A stretch of 64,000 bases of DNA from Flavobacterium sp. LPB0248 (GTDB lineage: Bacteria > Bacteroidota > Bacteroidia > Flavobacteriales > Flavobacteriaceae). Positions 52,401 to 61,749 of this stretch are shown here, one piece after another. A program made the position numbers and the translations under genes. Numbering within the stretch: the stretch's first letter is position 1; each line of letters opens with the position of its first letter. Below the pieces are notes generated by a model. That model was not told the DNA's origin. It made no database searches and worked only from the letters and a program-made list of their open reading frames with translations. The stretch spans positions 2,232,001 through 2,296,000 of the forward strand of contig NZ_CP058246.1 in NCBI RefSeq assembly GCF_013388355.1, given 5' to 3'.

Positions 52401-55211
52401 ATGAAAAAATTTTATCTATTAACCGCATTCTTTTTATTCGCCTTTACAGGTTTTGCTCAGAAAGCGATTATATCTGGAAAGATATTGGATGCTGATGACA
52501 AACTGCCTCTTCCTGGAGCTATGGTTCAAATTGTAGGCGAGAAAAAATACACCGTTTCTGATTATAACGGTCGTTTCGAATTATTAAATATTAATGAAGG
52601 AACTTACAAAGTTGAAGTAAAGTATATTGGATATACTACTTTAACACAAGAAATAAAAGTGGAGCAAGGAAGAAACAATGTAATCGACTTTGCACTTAAA
52701 GCTTCTGAAAATGAATTGAAAGAAGTTGTTGTTGGAGACATCTTAAAAGGTCAAGCAAAAGCGTTGAACCAACAAAAGAACAACAAAAACATCGGAAACG
52801 TAATCTCTTCTGATCAAATGGGACGTTTTCCTGATGCTAACGTTGGAGACGCTTTAAAACGTGTTCCTGGTATTACCATGCAGAATGACCAAGGTGAAGC
52901 GCGTAACATTATTATTAGAGGTTTGGCTCCGTCTTTGAACTCTGTAACTTTAAATGGTGACAGAATTCCATCTGCAGAAGGAGATAACAGAAACGTACAA
53001 ATGGACTTAATTCCATCTGACATGATTTCTACAATCGAAGTAAACAAAACGCTTACATCAGATATGGATGCTGACGCAATTGGAGGTTCTGTAAACTTAA
53101 TTACAAGAGCAACTCCAAACGGAGAAAGAATTTCTGCAACTCTTGCTGGAGGATATTTACCAATTCGCGATCACGCCTCTTATACAGCTGGATTGGTTTA
53201 CGGTAACCGTTTTGCTAACGATAAATTAGGAGTAGTTTTTAGCGGATCATACAATAATGTGGATTACGGTTCTGATAACATCGAAAACGAATGGGTTAAA
53301 GATGATTTTGGAAATGAGTATTTACAAGCATCTGAAATTAGAAAATACGATGTACAACGTATTCGTCGAAGCGGATCTGTTGCTTTAGATTATAAATTCA
53401 ACGAGAACAATACCATTTTTGCCAATGCAATCTATAACTGGAGAGATGATAGAGAAAACCGTTTCAGAACTACTTACGATGATATTGAGCCACTTTATAA
53501 TGGTGAAGAAATTGTTGGTTTTGAAGGCCGTGTAAAACGTCAGACAAAAGGTGGTTTAGACAACAGCAGAAATAAAAACAGAAGATTAGAAGACCAAAGA
53601 GTACAAAACTATTCTATTCGTGGAGAGCACTTAATCAATTCTACATTAGATTTAGATTGGTCTGCTAACTATGCAAAAGCTAGAGAATACCGTCCAGGTG
53701 AGCGTTATATCGAATACCGTCAAAAAGGTTTAGAAATGTTTGAAGATTTATCAGATATCAGATTTCCTCTAATGACAACTGTTGGAGAATCTGTTGACAA
53801 ATTTAAATTTGATTCTGTTACTGAAAACACAGACGAAACAAGCGAAAGCGAGTTTGGCGCTAAAGTAAATATCCGTTTCCCATTCTCTGTAATTGCAGGA
53901 GAAAAAGGAAGATTGAGAACTGGTCTTAGACTTCGTTTAAAAGAAAAAGAAAGAAACAATATGTTCTATTCTTATACTCCGCTAAACGACGATATGGAAT
54001 TGTTATCGCAAGTTCCAACAAGTTATTACGATGGAAAAGATTTTAATCCAGGAAATAAATATGTGCCGGGAACTTTCGCTTCAGCTTCTTTCTTAGGAAG
54101 TTTAGATTTGAACAATGCTTCTCTATTCGAAAAAGAAGCAGATCCAGCAGAATATTTAGCGGTAAACTATAATGCTAAAGAAAGAATTACTGCTGCCTAC
54201 GTAAGATGGGATCAGGATTTTAACGATAAACTTTCTATGGTTTTAGGTTTCCGTGTTGAAAATACGCATATCGATTATACAGGAAACCGTGTATTAGATG
54301 AAGAAGAATTAGAAAGCAAAATCAACAACACTAACTCTTACACTAATTTATTGCCAAGTATTTCATTACAATACAACGCAACAAAAGATCTAGTTTTAAG
54401 AGCTGCTGCTACAACAGCATTGGCTAGACCAAACTACTACGCATTGGCTCCTTATGTAAATAACATTGCGGCCGATAAAGAAATCACAGCTGGAAATCCA
54501 GATCTTAATGCTACATATTCATACAATTATGATTTCATGGCAGAGAACTATTTCAAATCTGTTGGTTTAATTTCTGGAGGTGTTTTCTACAAAAGATTAA
54601 ATGATTTCATTTACAACTACAGTGACAACCAATATACTGCTGAAAAATTTGCTGCCGATTTTCCAAATCAGGCAAATCCAATTCCAGCGGGAGAAAACTG
54701 GTCATTTTTACAATCAAGAAACGGAGAAAATGTTGATGTTTACGGATTTGAAGTTGCTATTCAGCGTCAGTTAGATTTCTTGCCTGGTAAGTTCTTAAAA
54801 GGTTTTGGTATCTACTTAAACTATACTTATACAAAATCTAAAGCAAGCGGAATTGCTGACGAAGATGGAAATGAAAGAAACAACATTAGTCTTCCTGGAA
54901 CAACGCCTCACATGTTTAACGGATCTTTATCTTGGGAAAACAAACGTTTCTCTGCTAGAATCTCAACCAACTTTACTTCTGATTATTTAGATGAATTAGG
55001 TTCTGAGTCTTACAAAGACAGTTACTATGACAAACAGTTTTTCTTAGATGCAAATGCTTCTTATAAGATCACAAAGCAATTACGTGTTTTTGCTGAAGCA
55101 AATAACTTAACAAACCAGCCGTTACGTTACTACCAAGGAGTTGCGGCTCATACAAAACAAGCAGAATACTACCAGCCACGTTACAATTTCGGATTGAAAT
55201 TAGACTTGTAA
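52401..55211 (+). CDS. TonB-dependent outer-membrane receptor, probably for phytate or its products
   Basis: 936 residues. Signal peptide MKKFYLLTAFFLFAFTGFAQ, carboxypeptidase-like regulatory domain (about 22-108), TonB box region (LKEVVVGDI), plug (about 125-235, with GDALKRVPGITMQNDQGEAR and NIIIRGLAPSLNSVTLNG), then IGGSVNLITR and a large barrel ending YNFGLKLDL. It lacks a SusD partner and belongs to the branch of receptors like TIGR01782. The phytase gene 76 bases downstream suggests uptake of inositol phosphates or phosphate complexes; this is inferred from context only. Confidence 0.9.
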   Translation: MKKFYLLTAFFLFAFTGFAQKAIISGKILDADDKLPLPGAMVQIVGEKKYTVSDYNGRFELLNINEGTYKVEVKYIGYTTLTQEIKVEQGRNNVIDFALKASENELKEVVVGDILKGQAKALNQQKNNKNIGNVISSDQMGRFPDANVGDALKRVPGITMQNDQGEARNIIIRGLAPSLNSVTLNGDRIPSAEGDNRNVQMDLIPSDMISTIEVNKTLTSDMDADAIGGSVNLITRATPNGERISATLAGGYLPIRDHASYTAGLVYGNRFANDKLGVVFSGSYNNVDYGSDNIENEWVKDDFGNEYLQASEIRKYDVQRIRRSGSVALDYKFNENNTIFANAIYNWRDDRENRFRTTYDDIEPLYNGEEIVGFEGRVKRQTKGGLDNSRNKNRRLEDQRVQNYSIRGEHLINSTLDLDWSANYAKAREYRPGERYIEYRQKGLEMFEDLSDIRFPLMTTVGESVDKFKFDSVTENTDETSESEFGAKVNIRFPFSVIAGEKGRLRTGLRLRLKEKERNNMFYSYTPLNDDMELLSQVPTSYYDGKDFNPGNKYVPGTFASASFLGSLDLNNASLFEKEADPAEYLAVNYNAKERITAAYVRWDQDFNDKLSMVLGFRVENTHIDYTGNRVLDEEELESKINNTNSYTNLLPSISLQYNATKDLVLRAAATTALARPNYYALAPYVNNIAADKEITAGNPDLNATYSYNYDFMAENYFKSVGLISGGVFYKRLNDFIYNYSDNQYTAEKFAADFPNQANPIPAGENWSFLQSRNGENVDVYGFEVAIQRQLDFLPGKFLKGFGIYLNYTYTKSKASGIADEDGNERNNISLPGTTPHMFNGSLSWENKRFSARISTNFTSDYLDELGSESYKDSYYDKQFFLDANASYKITKQLRVFAEANNLTNQPLRYYQGVAAHTKQAEYYQPRYNFGLKLDL

Positions 55212-55287
55212 TGCTGCACTTTTATAAAATTCTTAAATTAGACAGAGTTTAATGCTCTGTCTAATTGCATTAAAATATACTATACAA

Positions 55288-56346
55288 ATGAAAAATAAAT
55301 CTTTAGTCGCTTTTTTACTTTTAAGCTTAGCCTTTACAGCTTGCAAAAACGATAAATTAGCGCCAGTTCAGCCAAACGCAGTAAAACCAACAATTGTTAC
55401 AGAAGCACTACCTCACGATACAGATGACCCTTCAATCTGGATCAATCCAACAGATGCTTCAAAGAGTATTATTGTTGGAACAGATAAAGATACAGACGGA
55501 GGTTTGTATGCTTTTGATTTGAATGGAAAAATCCTTAAAAAATCAATTCCGTTAAAACGTCCTAATAATGTTGATATCGCTTACGGATTGATTATTGACG
55601 GGAAAAAAGTAGATGTTGCCGTAACAACTGAACGCGAAGAAAACAAAATCAGAATTTTCAGTTTACCAGATTTAGAGCCAATTGATAACGGCGGAATTCC
55701 TGTTTTTGAAGGAGAAACGCAACGCGATCCAATGGGAGTTTCATTATACACTCGCCCAAGCGATGGAAAGATTTTTGCCATTGTAGGAAGAAAAACGGGG
55801 CCTTCTGGAAGTTATTTATGGCAATATGAACTTTCTGGAAACGGAAAATTCGCGACAGCAAAAGTGGTTCGTAAATTCGGAACATATAGCGGTAAAAAAG
55901 AAATTGAGGCTATTGCAGTAGACAACGAATTAGGCTTTGTGTACTATTGTGATGAACAAGCCGGAATTAGAAAATACAAAGCAGATCCAGCTTTAAACGA
56001 TAATAAAGAATTGGCTTTCTTTGGTCAGAAAGATTTCAAAGCAGACCACGAAGGAATCGCGATTTACAAAAAAACAGATTCTACAGGATATATTTTAGTA
56101 TCTAACCAGCAGGCAAATTCTTTTATGGTTTATCCAAGAGAAGGCGCCAACGGAAATCCAAACAATCATCCGTTATTAGCTGAAGTTCCAACTTCTACAA
56201 TCGAATGTGATGGTGCTGATGCTACTAGTGTAAATTTAGACCCAAAATTCAAAAACGGACTTTTTGTAGCGATGAGTAACGGAATGACTTTCCACTATTA
56301 TACTTGGGATTTGATTCAAAAACGCATTGACGAAGCTAAGAAATAA
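55288..56346 (+). CDS. Beta-propeller phytase lipoprotein
   Basis: 352 residues from the ATG at 55288; the 12 extra upstream residues of a longer reading hide the signal. Lipobox LAFTAC (Cys about 19). The mature part has the BPP pattern: HDTDDPSIWINPTDASKSII, GTDKDTDGGLYAFDLNGK, RPNNVDIAYG, REENKIRIF, EAIAVDNELGFVYYCDEQAG, and DHEGIAIY. The acidic residues bind calcium and substrate. It releases phosphate from phytate at the cell surface or in the periplasm. Downstream of the TonB receptor, likely one transcript. Confidence 0.92.
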   Translation: MKNKSLVAFLLLSLAFTACKNDKLAPVQPNAVKPTIVTEALPHDTDDPSIWINPTDASKSIIVGTDKDTDGGLYAFDLNGKILKKSIPLKRPNNVDIAYGLIIDGKKVDVAVTTEREENKIRIFSLPDLEPIDNGGIPVFEGETQRDPMGVSLYTRPSDGKIFAIVGRKTGPSGSYLWQYELSGNGKFATAKVVRKFGTYSGKKEIEAIAVDNELGFVYYCDEQAGIRKYKADPALNDNKELAFFGQKDFKADHEGIAIYKKTDSTGYILVSNQQANSFMVYPREGANGNPNNHPLLAEVPTSTIECDGADATSVNLDPKFKNGLFVAMSNGMTFHYYTWDLIQKRIDEAKK

Positions 56347-56416
56347 AGATTCAAGGTTTTCGGTCGCAGTCCCGTGTTCAGTGTCTATTTTTTTTTACTG
56401 CGATTGGAAACCAACT

Positions 56417-56450
56417 AAAAAAAGCTGTTCATTTCTGAACAGCTTTTTTA
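56417..56450. terminator. Terminator between phytase and pckA
   Basis: AAAAAAGCTGTTC, loop atttct, GAACAGCTTTTTT (GCTGTTC 56424-56430, GAACAGC 56437-56443). It serves both convergent genes. Just before it, GGTTTTCGGTCGCAGT (56354-56369) and ACTGCGATTGGAAACC (56397-56412) form an imperfect dispersed-type inverted repeat. Confidence 0.88.
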
Positions 56451-56471
56451 TTTTGAATTAAATAATTCCTT

Positions 56472-58076
56472 TTATTCTGTAATCGGTGCACCTGCTAAGA
56501 TTTCAGCATTTGCAAACTCTTCAAATTTGGCAAAATTAGCTTTGAATTTATGTGCTAATTCTAACGCTTTTTTATCGTATAAATCTTTATGTTCCCAAGT
56601 ATTTCTAGGATTTAAAATCTCGTTTGGCACATTTGGACAATCTTGAGGAATTTCAATTCCAAATACTTCATGATTTTTAAACGCTACATCGTTTAATTCT
56701 CCTTTTAATGCAGCAGTAATCATAGCACGAGTATATTTAAGCTTCATACGGCTTCCTGTTCCGTAAGCTCCTCCAGTCCATCCTGTATTGATTAACCAAA
56801 CTTTTACGTCTGCATCTTTCATTTTTTTGCTCAACATTTCAGCATAACGCGTTGGGTGCAAAGGCATAAATGGCGCTCCAAAACAAGCAGAGAAATTAGG
56901 TTGCGGCTCTGTTACACCCGCTTCTGTTCCAGCAACTTTTGCTGTATAACCAGAAATAAAGTGATACGCTGCCTGACCTGGAGTCAATCTTGAGATTGGA
57001 GGCAGAATTCCGAAAGAATCGGCTGTTAAGAAAAATATATTTTTTGGATTGTGTCCAATCAAACCTGGCTGTACATTATCAATATGTGTAATTGGGTAAC
57101 TTACACGTGTATTTTGTGTAATAGAAACATCGTCAAAGTCAACTACGTTTGTTCCTGCTTTGAAAACCACATTTTCTAAAAGCGCTCCTTTTTTGATTGC
57201 TCTAAAAATGTCTGGTTCATTTTCTTCCGTTAAATTAATCACTTTTGCATAACATCCGCCTTCAAAATTGAAAACAGTGTTTTCGTTTGTCCATCCATGC
57301 TCATCGTCACCGATTAATTTACGCTCTGGATCTGCAGATAAAGTTGTTTTACCAGTACCAGACAATCCGAAGAAGATTGCTGTATCTCCTGCCTCACCAA
57401 CATTGGCGCTACAGTGCATTGGAAGTGTATTTTTGAAAACTGGAAGAATAAAGTTTAATGCAGAGAAAATTCCTTTCTTCATTTCTCCTGTATAACCTGT
57501 TCCACCAATTAAAGCAATTTTTTTAGTAAAATCTAAAATAGCAAAATTAGACTGGCGTGTTCCGTCTACAGCAGGATCTGCCATAAAGCTTGGAGCACAA
57601 ACTACGGTCCATTCTGGAGTAAAATTAGCCAGTTCTGAATCTTCTGGTCTTAAGAACATATTGTAGCAAAACAAGTTTGACCAAGCAGTTTCTGTTACAA
57701 CACGTACATTCAATCTATAATTTGGATCAGAACAAACATAAGAATCGCGAACAAAAACTTCTTTGTCTGATAAAAATGCTGTTACCTTATTATAAAGCTT
57801 TTCAAAAGCTTGGGGCTCAAATGGGATATTTACATTTCCCCACCAAACTTGATCTTTTGTAATATCATCTTTTACGATAAAACGATCTTGTGGAGAACGG
57901 CCTGTAAATTCACCTGTATTAATTGCTAACGCTCCAGTAGAATTTTCAACACCTTGACCTGACTGCAAAGTAATCGCATGTAATTCATCTGCAGATAGTT
58001 GATAACGAACTTTTGCATTTTCAATTCCTAACTCTTTTAACGAAATCGATTGCGCGAAAACTGTATTAGTGTCCAT
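56472..58076 (-). CDS. pckA: Phosphoenolpyruvate carboxykinase (ATP)
   Basis: 534 residues, normal for the ATP type. RSPQDRF (about 55-61), the kinase P-loop GLSGTGKTTLS (about 236-246), IGDDEHGW and the metal and PEP residues in HCSANVGEAGDTAIFFG are intact. It converts oxaloacetate to phosphoenolpyruvate for gluconeogenesis. Alone between a terminator and a regulatory region with a direct repeat (58151-58195), in line with control by carbon supply. Confidence 0.96.
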   Translation of the reverse strand: MDTNTVFAQSISLKELGIENAKVRYQLSADELHAITLQSGQGVENSTGALAINTGEFTGRSPQDRFIVKDDITKDQVWWGNVNIPFEPQAFEKLYNKVTAFLSDKEVFVRDSYVCSDPNYRLNVRVVTETAWSNLFCYNMFLRPEDSELANFTPEWTVVCAPSFMADPAVDGTRQSNFAILDFTKKIALIGGTGYTGEMKKGIFSALNFILPVFKNTLPMHCSANVGEAGDTAIFFGLSGTGKTTLSADPERKLIGDDEHGWTNENTVFNFEGGCYAKVINLTEENEPDIFRAIKKGALLENVVFKAGTNVVDFDDVSITQNTRVSYPITHIDNVQPGLIGHNPKNIFFLTADSFGILPPISRLTPGQAAYHFISGYTAKVAGTEAGVTEPQPNFSACFGAPFMPLHPTRYAEMLSKKMKDADVKVWLINTGWTGGAYGTGSRMKLKYTRAMITAALKGELNDVAFKNHEVFGIEIPQDCPNVPNEILNPRNTWEHKDLYDKKALELAHKFKANFAKFEEFANAEILAGAPITE

Positions 58077-58150
58077 AAGTTTTTAAGTTGTGTGTGATTT
58101 TTTGTTTAAAGCAAAATTACAGATTTATTTTTATTTCTTTTAAAATACTT

Positions 58151-58195
58151 AAATTTCACTTTAATTTATATGAAAAAAGAGAAATTTCACTTTAA
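58151..58195 (-). promoter_or_regulatory. Direct repeat AAATTTCACTTTAA upstream of pckA
   Basis: Two identical 14-base copies (58151-58164 and 58182-58195), spaced 31 bases, near three helical turns. They lie 75-119 bases before pckA and could be a paired regulator site. The rest of 58196-58298 is AT-rich with no gene seen. Confidence 0.4.
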
Positions 58196-58298
58196 AAATT
58201 ATAAAAAGAAAAAAATAACCGCCTCTAATTTGTTTATTTACAACCTTATACGCGAATTTGTTATATTATTTTTGTTTGACAACAGAAAATACAAAAAA

Positions 58299-58333
58299 GT
58301 CACACAAATAAAGTTATATGTTATTTATGTGAC
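58299..58333 (-). terminator. Terminator of the DUF423 gene
   Basis: GTCACACAAATAA (58299-58311) pairs with TTATTTATGTGAC (58321-58333) at 12 of 13 positions, and on the minus strand it is followed by TTTTTTG. It lies 45 bases past the DUF423 stop. Confidence 0.75.
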
Positions 58334-58377
58334 AAAATTAAAGATTAATTCTTAGACAGAATTTTTTTTTCGGGATT

Positions 58378-58764
58378 TTATGATTTTCTCTTCAAAATCG
58401 TAAAGAATAATAGCGCCCAAGCAATAATTAATAAGAAACCACCCAAAGGTGTTGCGAATACGATAATTTTAGATTCAAAAAGTGTATAGTCTTTTGTTGC
58501 CAATAAATAGATCGAACCACTGAAAAGCAAAACGCCTGCAACGACTAAATTATAGATCGTTTTTAAGGTCTTCTCTGCGATATCTTTTTGGGTAGATAAA
58601 AATAGAAGAAAAAGAGCATGATACATTTGGTAGCGAACACCAACTTCAAAAGTATTTAATTGGTCAACCGAAAGATATTTTTTCAATAAATGAGCACCAA
58701 AAGCGCCCAAAATAATAGCTAACATACCAGTAAAAGCTCCAGTTAAAACGATTCTTCTTTTCAT
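58378..58764 (-). CDS. DUF423-family membrane protein
   Basis: 128 residues from the ATG at 58764; a longer reading from 58803 adds a charged, unlikely start. Four membrane helices with GMLAIILGAFGAHLLKKYL, YHALFLLFLS, LLFSGSIYLLA and PLGGFLLIIAWALLFF are typical of DUF423 (YgdD). The function is unknown. Divergent from the dehydrogenase-like gene. Confidence 0.92.
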   Translation of the reverse strand: MKRRIVLTGAFTGMLAIILGAFGAHLLKKYLSVDQLNTFEVGVRYQMYHALFLLFLSTQKDIAEKTLKTIYNLVVAGVLLFSGSIYLLATKDYTLFESKIIVFATPLGGFLLIIAWALLFFTILKRKS

Positions 58765-58951
58765 AATATATCTCTTTTGAAATTTCAAACAAAAATACTT
58801 CAAACGAACTGAAAAACCGCCTTTGTTCCTAGATTATTTAGAACAAAATCAAATTATTTTTGGGGTTTTGCGAAAAAAATAATTTTATTTTCTTTAATTT
58901 GAATTGTTATATTTATAACATTTAAATATATTTGTGTTAAATATTTAAGAC

Positions 58952-60316
58952 ATGAGAAACATTTTAATATTTGGAGCGGGAAGATCTGCATCTTCTTTGA
59001 TTCGATATTTACTATCAAAATCTAATGAAGAAAAGCTGCATTTAACGGTAGCTGACCTTTCATTGCATCTTGCGAAAGCAAAAACACAAAATCACCCAAA
59101 TGCCACTCCGCTTGCCTTAGATATTTTTAATGCCGACGAAAGAAAAAAAGCTATTGCAAATGCGTCAATCGTAATTTCAATGCTTCCCGCACATCTGCAT
59201 ATCGAAATTGCAAAAGACTGCCTTGAATTCAAAAAACATCTTGTTACAGCTTCTTATATCAGTGATGCCATGCAGGCTTTAAACGAAGAAGCGATCAAAA
59301 ACAATTTGATTTTTATGAATGAAATTGGTCTTGATCCAGGAATTGATCATATGAGCGCCATGAAAGTTCTTGACGAAATTAGATCAAAAGGCGGTAAAAT
59401 GCTTTTGTTTGAATCTTTCTGCGGCGGACTTGTAGCTCCCGAATCTGACAATAATTTATGGAACTACAAATTTACTTGGGCGCCAAGAAATGTTGTTTTG
59501 GCGGGACAAGGCGGTGCCGCAAAGTTTATTCAGGAAGGAACTTATAAATACATTCCGTATAGCGCTTTGTTTAGAAGAACTGAATTTCTGGAAGTAGAAG
59601 GCTACGGGAAATTTGAAGCTTATTCTAATCGCGATTCGCTTAAATACAGATCAGTTTACGGTTTAGATGATATTCTTACCTTATATAGAGGTACAATCAG
59701 AAGAGTGGGATATTCTCGCGCTTGGAATATGTTTGTACAGCTCGGGATGACTGATGATAGCTATGTTTTAGAGGGGTCAGAAAATATGAGTTATCGTCAG
59801 TTCATCAATTCTTTTCTTCCGTATCACCCAACAGATTCTGTCGAAATTAAAACTCGATTGATTCTAAAAATCGATCAGGACGATATTATGTGGGATAAAC
59901 TTTTGGAACTGGATTTATTTAACCCAAACAAAAAAGTAAATCTGCCAAATGCCACTCCTGCTCAAATTTTAGAGAAGATCCTATCTGAAAGCTGGGCTCT
60001 TGAACCAGATGACAAAGATATGATTGTGATGTATCATAAATTTGGTTACGAACTGAATGGAAAGAAGAAACAAATCGATTCTAAAATGGTTTGTATTGGC
60101 GAAGACCAAACTTATACTGCAATGGCAAAAACAGTCGGACTTCCGGTTGCAATTGCCACTTTATTAATCTTAAACGGGAAAATTACAACTCCAGGCGTTC
60201 AGCTTCCAATTAAAAAGGAAGTTTACGAACCTATTTTGAAGGAGTTAGAAGAATACGGGGTCATTTTTAACGAACAAAATGTACCTTATTTTGGATACAA
60301 TCCAGACTTGTTTTAG
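58952..60316 (+). CDS. Saccharopine dehydrogenase-like enzyme
   Basis: 454 residues. N-terminal Rossmann motif NILIFGAGRSASSLIRYL, then NASIVISMLPAHLHIEIAK, GLDPGIDHMSAM and SFCGGLVAPESDNNLWNYKF, the typical parts of bacterial saccharopine-dehydrogenase-like reductases. Family members act in lysine breakdown or unknown redox steps; no partner gene lies nearby to decide. Cytoplasmic. A terminator follows at 60370. About 190 bases upstream are AT-rich and hold the two divergent promoters. Confidence 0.85.
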   Translation: MRNILIFGAGRSASSLIRYLLSKSNEEKLHLTVADLSLHLAKAKTQNHPNATPLALDIFNADERKKAIANASIVISMLPAHLHIEIAKDCLEFKKHLVTASYISDAMQALNEEAIKNNLIFMNEIGLDPGIDHMSAMKVLDEIRSKGGKMLLFESFCGGLVAPESDNNLWNYKFTWAPRNVVLAGQGGAAKFIQEGTYKYIPYSALFRRTEFLEVEGYGKFEAYSNRDSLKYRSVYGLDDILTLYRGTIRRVGYSRAWNMFVQLGMTDDSYVLEGSENMSYRQFINSFLPYHPTDSVEIKTRLILKIDQDDIMWDKLLELDLFNPNKKVNLPNATPAQILEKILSESWALEPDDKDMIVMYHKFGYELNGKKKQIDSKMVCIGEDQTYTAMAKTVGLPVAIATLLILNGKITTPGVQLPIKKEVYEPILKELEEYGVIFNEQNVPYFGYNPDLF

Positions 60317-60369
60317 TCTAGATTGCATGTTTATTTTTAGAATTTTTTTTTTAATTAGTTTTTAATTTT

Positions 60370-60400
60370 ATCCGCTTCTCCCATCAAGAAGCGGATTTTT
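60370..60400 (+). terminator. Terminator after the saccharopine dehydrogenase-like gene
   Basis: ATCCGCTTCT (60370-60379), 7-base loop, AGAAGCGGAT (60387-60396), then TTTTTT. Perfect 10-base-pair stem. Confidence 0.88.
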
Positions 60401-60409
60401 TTATTTTGA

Positions 60410-60483
60410 GGTGCAAAGAGGCAAAGGTTCAAAGGCACAGAGAAAAACCTTTGAACCTTTGAACCTTTGCTACTCTGAACCTC
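60410..60483. repeat. Inverted repeat of the GCAAAGGTTCAAAGG type
   Basis: GCAAAGGTTCAAAGG (about 60420-60434) and CCTTTGAACCTTTG with a second CCTTTGAACC tandem (60448-60470), then TACTCTGAACCTCT. Its relative is at 30556-30590. It overlaps the stop end of the M56 gene. Confidence 0.65.
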
Positions 60484-61697
60484 TATTTCTCACTTTGAAG
60501 CGTTATAGGCAATGAATACAGCACTCGAACAGCCTGACCATTTTCAGTTGCAGGAATCCATTTTGGTGAAAGTTTCAAAACTCTTATTGCTTCATCTGAT
60601 ACTCCATAACCTAAATCTTTTACGACATTAAACTCAGACAGACTTCCATCTTTTTCGACCATAAACTCAATAAAAATTTTGCCATCCTTTTTTTGTTTCG
60701 AAAATTCTTCTGGCATTTTAAAATTTTGCCCCACAAACATATAGAACTTTTCTATTCCGCCAGGAAATTGTGGTTGTTTAACATCTGCCTTTTCATTAAC
60801 ACCAAGACTGTTTTTTCCATTAAAACTGGTTTGCGCAGTAGCTTCCGAATTAAAAGCAATTAACAATAAAAAAGAAACAACAGTTACAGAAGTCACTTTT
60901 AAAACCATTGCAATTGGCGATTTTTCTTTTGTCATCATAAGCAAACGTTTTTTGGTTATTTGATAATTGAGAGTACTTGCCAAAACGACAGTATGTTTAT
61001 TTGAAGCAAATTGCAACAATAAGTTCTGATAGCTTTTAACTTCATCAAATTGTTTGTTTACGGCTTCATCGGCCAAAAATTCATGATTGAGCTTTATGGC
61101 TTTTTCAAACAAAACAAACATCGGATTAAACCAAAATACGATTTGCAAAACCTCAACAAAAAGAATATCCAAAGTATGTTTTTGCTCTAAATGTGCTTTT
61201 TCATGAGCGATTAATTCTGATGGAATTTTTCCATTTGCAAAATCTTCTTTGCTAATAAAAATAGCATTCCAGAAAGAGTGTGGCAAAATCGATTCTTTCA
61301 TTAAAACAAGTTTCTGATTGTCTATAAATTGTACCGAATTCTTTTTCATTTTCAAGAAAAAAGAAGAAACATTTATAGCAAATCGAATCAGTAAAATTGT
61401 TGCAATAAGAACATAAATTGCACCTAAAAAGAAATATAGGATTTCATTGTATGACACTTCATTTAAGATTGATTGATTAGACACAATCATTATTTCATCC
61501 AGCTGAATTGTTTTAATTTTTGACGGAAAAAATGATGCAATCGAAAACAATTGCAGCGGAATAACCAAGCTAAAAATCAAACTTCCGAGAAGATAAGCAC
61601 GATTAAAGCGAAACATTTTTTCGTTTTCTAACAACAATTTATATACTGCATAAAAAACAGCAAGCAATAAACCTGATTTTAAAAGATATGTTATCAT
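60483..61697 (-). CDS. BlaR1-like M56 peptidase with TonB C-terminal domain
   Basis: 404 residues. Four membrane helices interleaved with an M56 metallopeptidase domain: zinc motif in AHEKAHLEQKH (about 167-177) and NHEFLADEA (about 206-214). After the last helix a TonB_C-like domain (FIEFMVEKDGSLSEFNVVKD, GYGVSDEAIRVLKLSPKW, about 345-400) replaces the penicillin-binding sensor of BlaR1. Such proteins act with BlaI repressors as signal-sensing proteases. It is 52 bases after the second M56 gene. The signal is unknown. Confidence 0.9.
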   Translation of the reverse strand: MITYLLKSGLLLAVFYAVYKLLLENEKMFRFNRAYLLGSLIFSLVIPLQLFSIASFFPSKIKTIQLDEIMIVSNQSILNEVSYNEILYFFLGAIYVLIATILLIRFAINVSSFFLKMKKNSVQFIDNQKLVLMKESILPHSFWNAIFISKEDFANGKIPSELIAHEKAHLEQKHTLDILFVEVLQIVFWFNPMFVLFEKAIKLNHEFLADEAVNKQFDEVKSYQNLLLQFASNKHTVVLASTLNYQITKKRLLMMTKEKSPIAMVLKVTSVTVVSFLLLIAFNSEATAQTSFNGKNSLGVNEKADVKQPQFPGGIEKFYMFVGQNFKMPEEFSKQKKDGKIFIEFMVEKDGSLSEFNVVKDLGYGVSDEAIRVLKLSPKWIPATENGQAVRVLYSLPITLQSEK

Positions 61698-61749
61698 TTT
61701 TTATTTTTTTCTGAATCGATTATTTACCTTTTTTAAGAATATTTTATTC

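Noticed and set aside
58170-58355. Plus-strand 61-codon ORF in the pckA-DUF423 gap
   Set aside because: It is Lys/Asn/Ile-rich as expected from AT-rich DNA, overlaps the terminator of the DUF423 gene and matches nothing known.
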